64,000 nucleotides of DNA from Polaribacter sp. IC066 (GTDB lineage: Bacteria > Bacteroidota > Bacteroidia > Flavobacteriales > Flavobacteriaceae): NCBI RefSeq assembly GCF_007997085.1, contig NZ_VORR01000003.1, forward strand, positions 1 through 64,000. Direction: 5' to 3'. A program made the translations under genes and the position numbers. Under the pieces are notes generated by a model. The model saw only the letters and a list, made by a program, of their open reading frames with translations. It did no database searches and was not told where the DNA came from. Within the stretch, counting starts at the first letter, position 1. Every line of letters begins with the position of its first letter. Positions 62,461-64,000 of this stretch are shown one piece after another.

Positions 62461-63051
62461 ATGAAAATGAAAATAGTTTACATCATTCTAGGAATCCTTA
62501 TCGCTCTCTTTGTTGCATCTCAAATCTTTTTTATGAGCAGTCAGAAAAACATTGAACAATACCCTTTTAAGGTAGTAAAAACCTACGATAATTTTGAAAT
62601 CAGAAATTATGAAGCAACACTTTTTACAGCTGTAAAATTAGCTACCAATGAGTACGATAAAGCATCTAGTAAGGGATTTTCTGTGTTAGCTGGTTATATT
62701 TTTGGAGGCAATGAAGAAGAAGAAAAAATAGCGATGACTTCTCCAGTTGCTATGACTTTAGACGATACAACGACCATGATGTTTATGGTTCCTAAAAAAT
62801 ATACCAAAGAGAATTTACCAACCCCTAATGATGCATCGATTGAGTTTAAAGAAATACCAGCCAAGAAAATGGCGGCAATTACTTTTGGAGGTTGGGCAGA
62901 CAGTGAAAAAATTGAATCTTACAAGAAAAAGTTGATAGCCGCATTAGAAAGAGAAGGCATCAAATATTCAAATAATTTTTTGTTTTTAGGTTACAATGCA
63001 CCCTTTGAAGTATTTAACAGAAAAAATGAAGTGATTGTTGAACTAGAATAA
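62461..63051 (+). CDS. SOUL/HBP-family heme-binding protein, membrane-anchored
   Basis: This is a 196-residue protein of the SOUL family, some members of which bind heme or other tetrapyrroles. An N-terminal helix (IVYIILGILIALFVASQIFF) anchors it or acts as a signal. The domain shows the family pattern YPFKVVKTYDNFEIRNYEATLF, FSVLAGYIFGGNEEEEKIAMTSPVAM and FLGYNAPFEVFNRKNEVIVEL. It is a single-gene unit between two copies of the dispersed element and ends in a terminator. The ligand in this protein is unknown. Confidence 0.92.
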   Translation: MKMKIVYIILGILIALFVASQIFFMSSQKNIEQYPFKVVKTYDNFEIRNYEATLFTAVKLATNEYDKASSKGFSVLAGYIFGGNEEEEKIAMTSPVAMTLDDTTTMMFMVPKKYTKENLPTPNDASIEFKEIPAKKMAAITFGGWADSEKIESYKKKLIAALEREGIKYSNNFLFLGYNAPFEVFNRKNEVIVELE

Positions 63052-63069
63052 TTTAACCACAACTTTATG

Positions 63070-63112
63070 AAAACAAAAAAGTACACTAAACTTATTGTAC
63101 TTTTTTGTTTTT
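63070..63112 (+). terminator. Terminator of the SOUL gene
   Basis: AAAACAAAAAAGTACA (63070-63085) pairs perfectly with TGTACTTTTTTGTTTT (63096-63111) around 10 bases, about 20 bases after the stop. Confidence 0.85.
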
Positions 63113-63120
63113 TAAATTTA

Positions 63121-63325
63121 TTGTCCGAGAAAAAACTCAAGATTACGCTGCTTTTAGAGCCAAGACTTGACCCTAACTAGTTGACAAACATAAATAAATT
63201 GAAATAAATTGTCTACTTTATAGTCATGAAATTATTTTCAAAAAAGCAAGGTGTCATTTAAAAAATTTACAGTATCTCTTATTTTAATAAGGTTTATAAA
63301 ACTAAAAATATTTTTAATCGTACAC
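63121..63325. repeat. MITE-like dispersed element, copy C (205 bp)
   Basis: This is the third copy. The left end is TTGTCCGAGAAAAA and the right end is TTTTTAATCGTACAC. It shares CTTGACCCTAACTAGTTGAC, GAAATTATTTTCAAAAAA and GTGTCATTTAAAAAATT with the others and is shorter in its left third. It lies between the convergent SOUL and EF-hand genes. The micro-ORF is at 63226-63261 (MKLFSKKQGVI). Confidence 0.75.
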
Positions 63326-63351
63326 TAATGTTTGTTTTTATTGAACTAAAT

Positions 63352-63627
63352 TTAATAATCTCTATTTAGCTCTGCAATAGCGACTTTAAATTCTTCTTTA
63401 TTCATCTTTTCATCACCAGATTTATCGTAGCCTTTTATCATTTCTCCGGCTACTAGACCTCTTAAAAAACTATTAATACCAGCCTCTTTTAGTAACTCTT
63501 TAATTTCGTCTTTATTTAGAGATCCATCTTTGTCCTTATCAAAAGCTAAAAACGCTTCTTCAGGAGATTTAAATTTAGTTGTGATTAAGGTATGAATATC
63601 TTTTAAAAGACTTTCTTTTGCTCCCAT
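63352..63627 (-). CDS. EF-hand calcium-binding protein
   Basis: This is a 91-residue cytosolic protein with two EF-hands. The first loop, DKDKDGSLNKDE, is canonical. The second, DKSGDEKMNKEE, has Glu instead of Gly at position 6 but keeps acidic ligands at 1, 5 and 12. No signal peptide is present. It probably binds calcium through the first loop at least. It is 28 bases downstream of a paralogous gene and likely in the same transcript. Confidence 0.85.
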   Translation of the reverse strand: MGAKESLLKDIHTLITTKFKSPEEAFLAFDKDKDGSLNKDEIKELLKEAGINSFLRGLVAGEMIKGYDKSGDEKMNKEEFKVAIAELNRDY

Positions 63628-63655
63628 TTTATTGAATTTATTTTGTTGATTTATT

Positions 63656-63934
63656 TTACTCTTTTATACCAGATTCTTTTATTGCTTCCTGAAATTCTTC
63701 CCAACTAACAGTTTTGTCATTGTTTTGATCAAAACTTTTCATCATAAATTCGGCGACTACACCTCTTATTATTGCATTAACGTTAGCTTCCTTTAATAAT
63801 ATTTTGAAATCAGCTTTTGTTAATAAGCCATCTTTATCACGATCATAATAACTAAAAGCTTGTTCGGGCGTTTCGAATTTACTTCGCATTAAAACTTCAA
63901 TATTCTGTAATATTTTTTCTTTCGTCCAAGCCAT
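63656..63934 (-). CDS. EF-hand calcium-binding protein (paralogue)
   Basis: This protein has 92 residues from the ATG at 63934, chosen because it aligns with the start of the neighbouring paralogue; an in-frame TTG upstream would add 19 unlike residues. The loops are DRDKDGLLTKAD (canonical) and DQNNDKTVSWEE (Lys at position 6). The two paralogues align over their full length (for example TPEQAFSYYDRDKDG against SPEEAFLAFDKDKDG), so they arose by tandem duplication. Targets are unknown. Confidence 0.85.
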   Translation of the reverse strand: MAWTKEKILQNIEVLMRSKFETPEQAFSYYDRDKDGLLTKADFKILLKEANVNAIIRGVVAEFMMKSFDQNNDKTVSWEEFQEAIKESGIKE

Positions 63935-64000
63935 TTTACTTCTGTAATTGGGTAATAAATCAGCATCTCTTACTTTTATTTCAGAAACCAAATCCTTTTA

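Overview
The window is AT-rich chromosome from a member of the Flavobacteriaceae (Bacteroidota). The evidence is: the gliding genes gldB-gldC beside nadE; a PorT-like barrel (type IX secretion) directly after the menaquinone methyltransferase; a TonB-type receptor with an N-terminal carboxypeptidase-like domain; a FolK-deoxynucleoside kinase fusion; and Bacteroidota promoters of the form TTG-N19-TAnnTTTG upstream of several genes. A Polaribacter-like marine genus is a guess only. Most of the window is core housekeeping DNA with short operons and hairpin terminators. I see no prophage, intact insertion sequence, CRISPR array or defence island.

Layout. 1-1217: a truncated gene, decayed fragments and a small membrane protein. 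1218-5510: galactose operon (regulator, aldose epimerase, galK, galT), with a palindromic operator that overlaps the regulator's promoter. 5642-9251: divergent operon of a lipoprotein formylglycine-generating enzyme and an outer-membrane receptor. 9407-10647: small conserved proteins. 11344-17013: M16 peptidase, rpsT, tRNA-Glu and proS. 17169-22362: a repeat-rich lipoprotein, a FadL-like barrel, an Nfu-type protein, menG/ubiE and a PorT-like barrel. 22493-29750: TrmH-type methylase, TamL-like OMP85 lipoprotein, class II aldolase, a frameshifted barrel gene and accD. 29889-36044: rpsO-pnp, folK-dNK fusion, gldC-gldB and nadE. 36758-42536: dnaG, then the tig-clpP-clpX operon. 42763-46523: pyrH-frr and an MMPL/RND transporter. 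46739-52884: PAS-LuxR regulator, a frameshifted membrane NTPase gene, asnS, rpoN and two envelope proteins. 53001-57454: an exbB-x-exbD-exbD energiser, L-asparaginase and a membrane zinc protease. 57787-63934: a receptor-gene remnant, an AAA/DUF4143 ATPase with tandem palindromes, lepA, a SOUL protein and two tandem EF-hand proteins.

The observations most worth checking are: (1) three diverged copies (14458, 62113, 63121) of a 205-233 bp element with terminal inverted repeats, each keeping the same micro-ORF; (2) tandem 28-bp palindromes, each containing a -7 box, before the DUF4143 ATPase gene; (3) the 24-bp palindrome in the galactose regulator promoter; (4) a lipoprotein FGE with both catalytic cysteines but no sulfatase nearby; (5) two genes broken by single extra bases in homopolymers; (6) loss of zinc-ribbon cysteines from both AccD and DnaG. 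I did not find a clear new multi-gene system. Several of these points may be known features of the family that I cannot check without a search.
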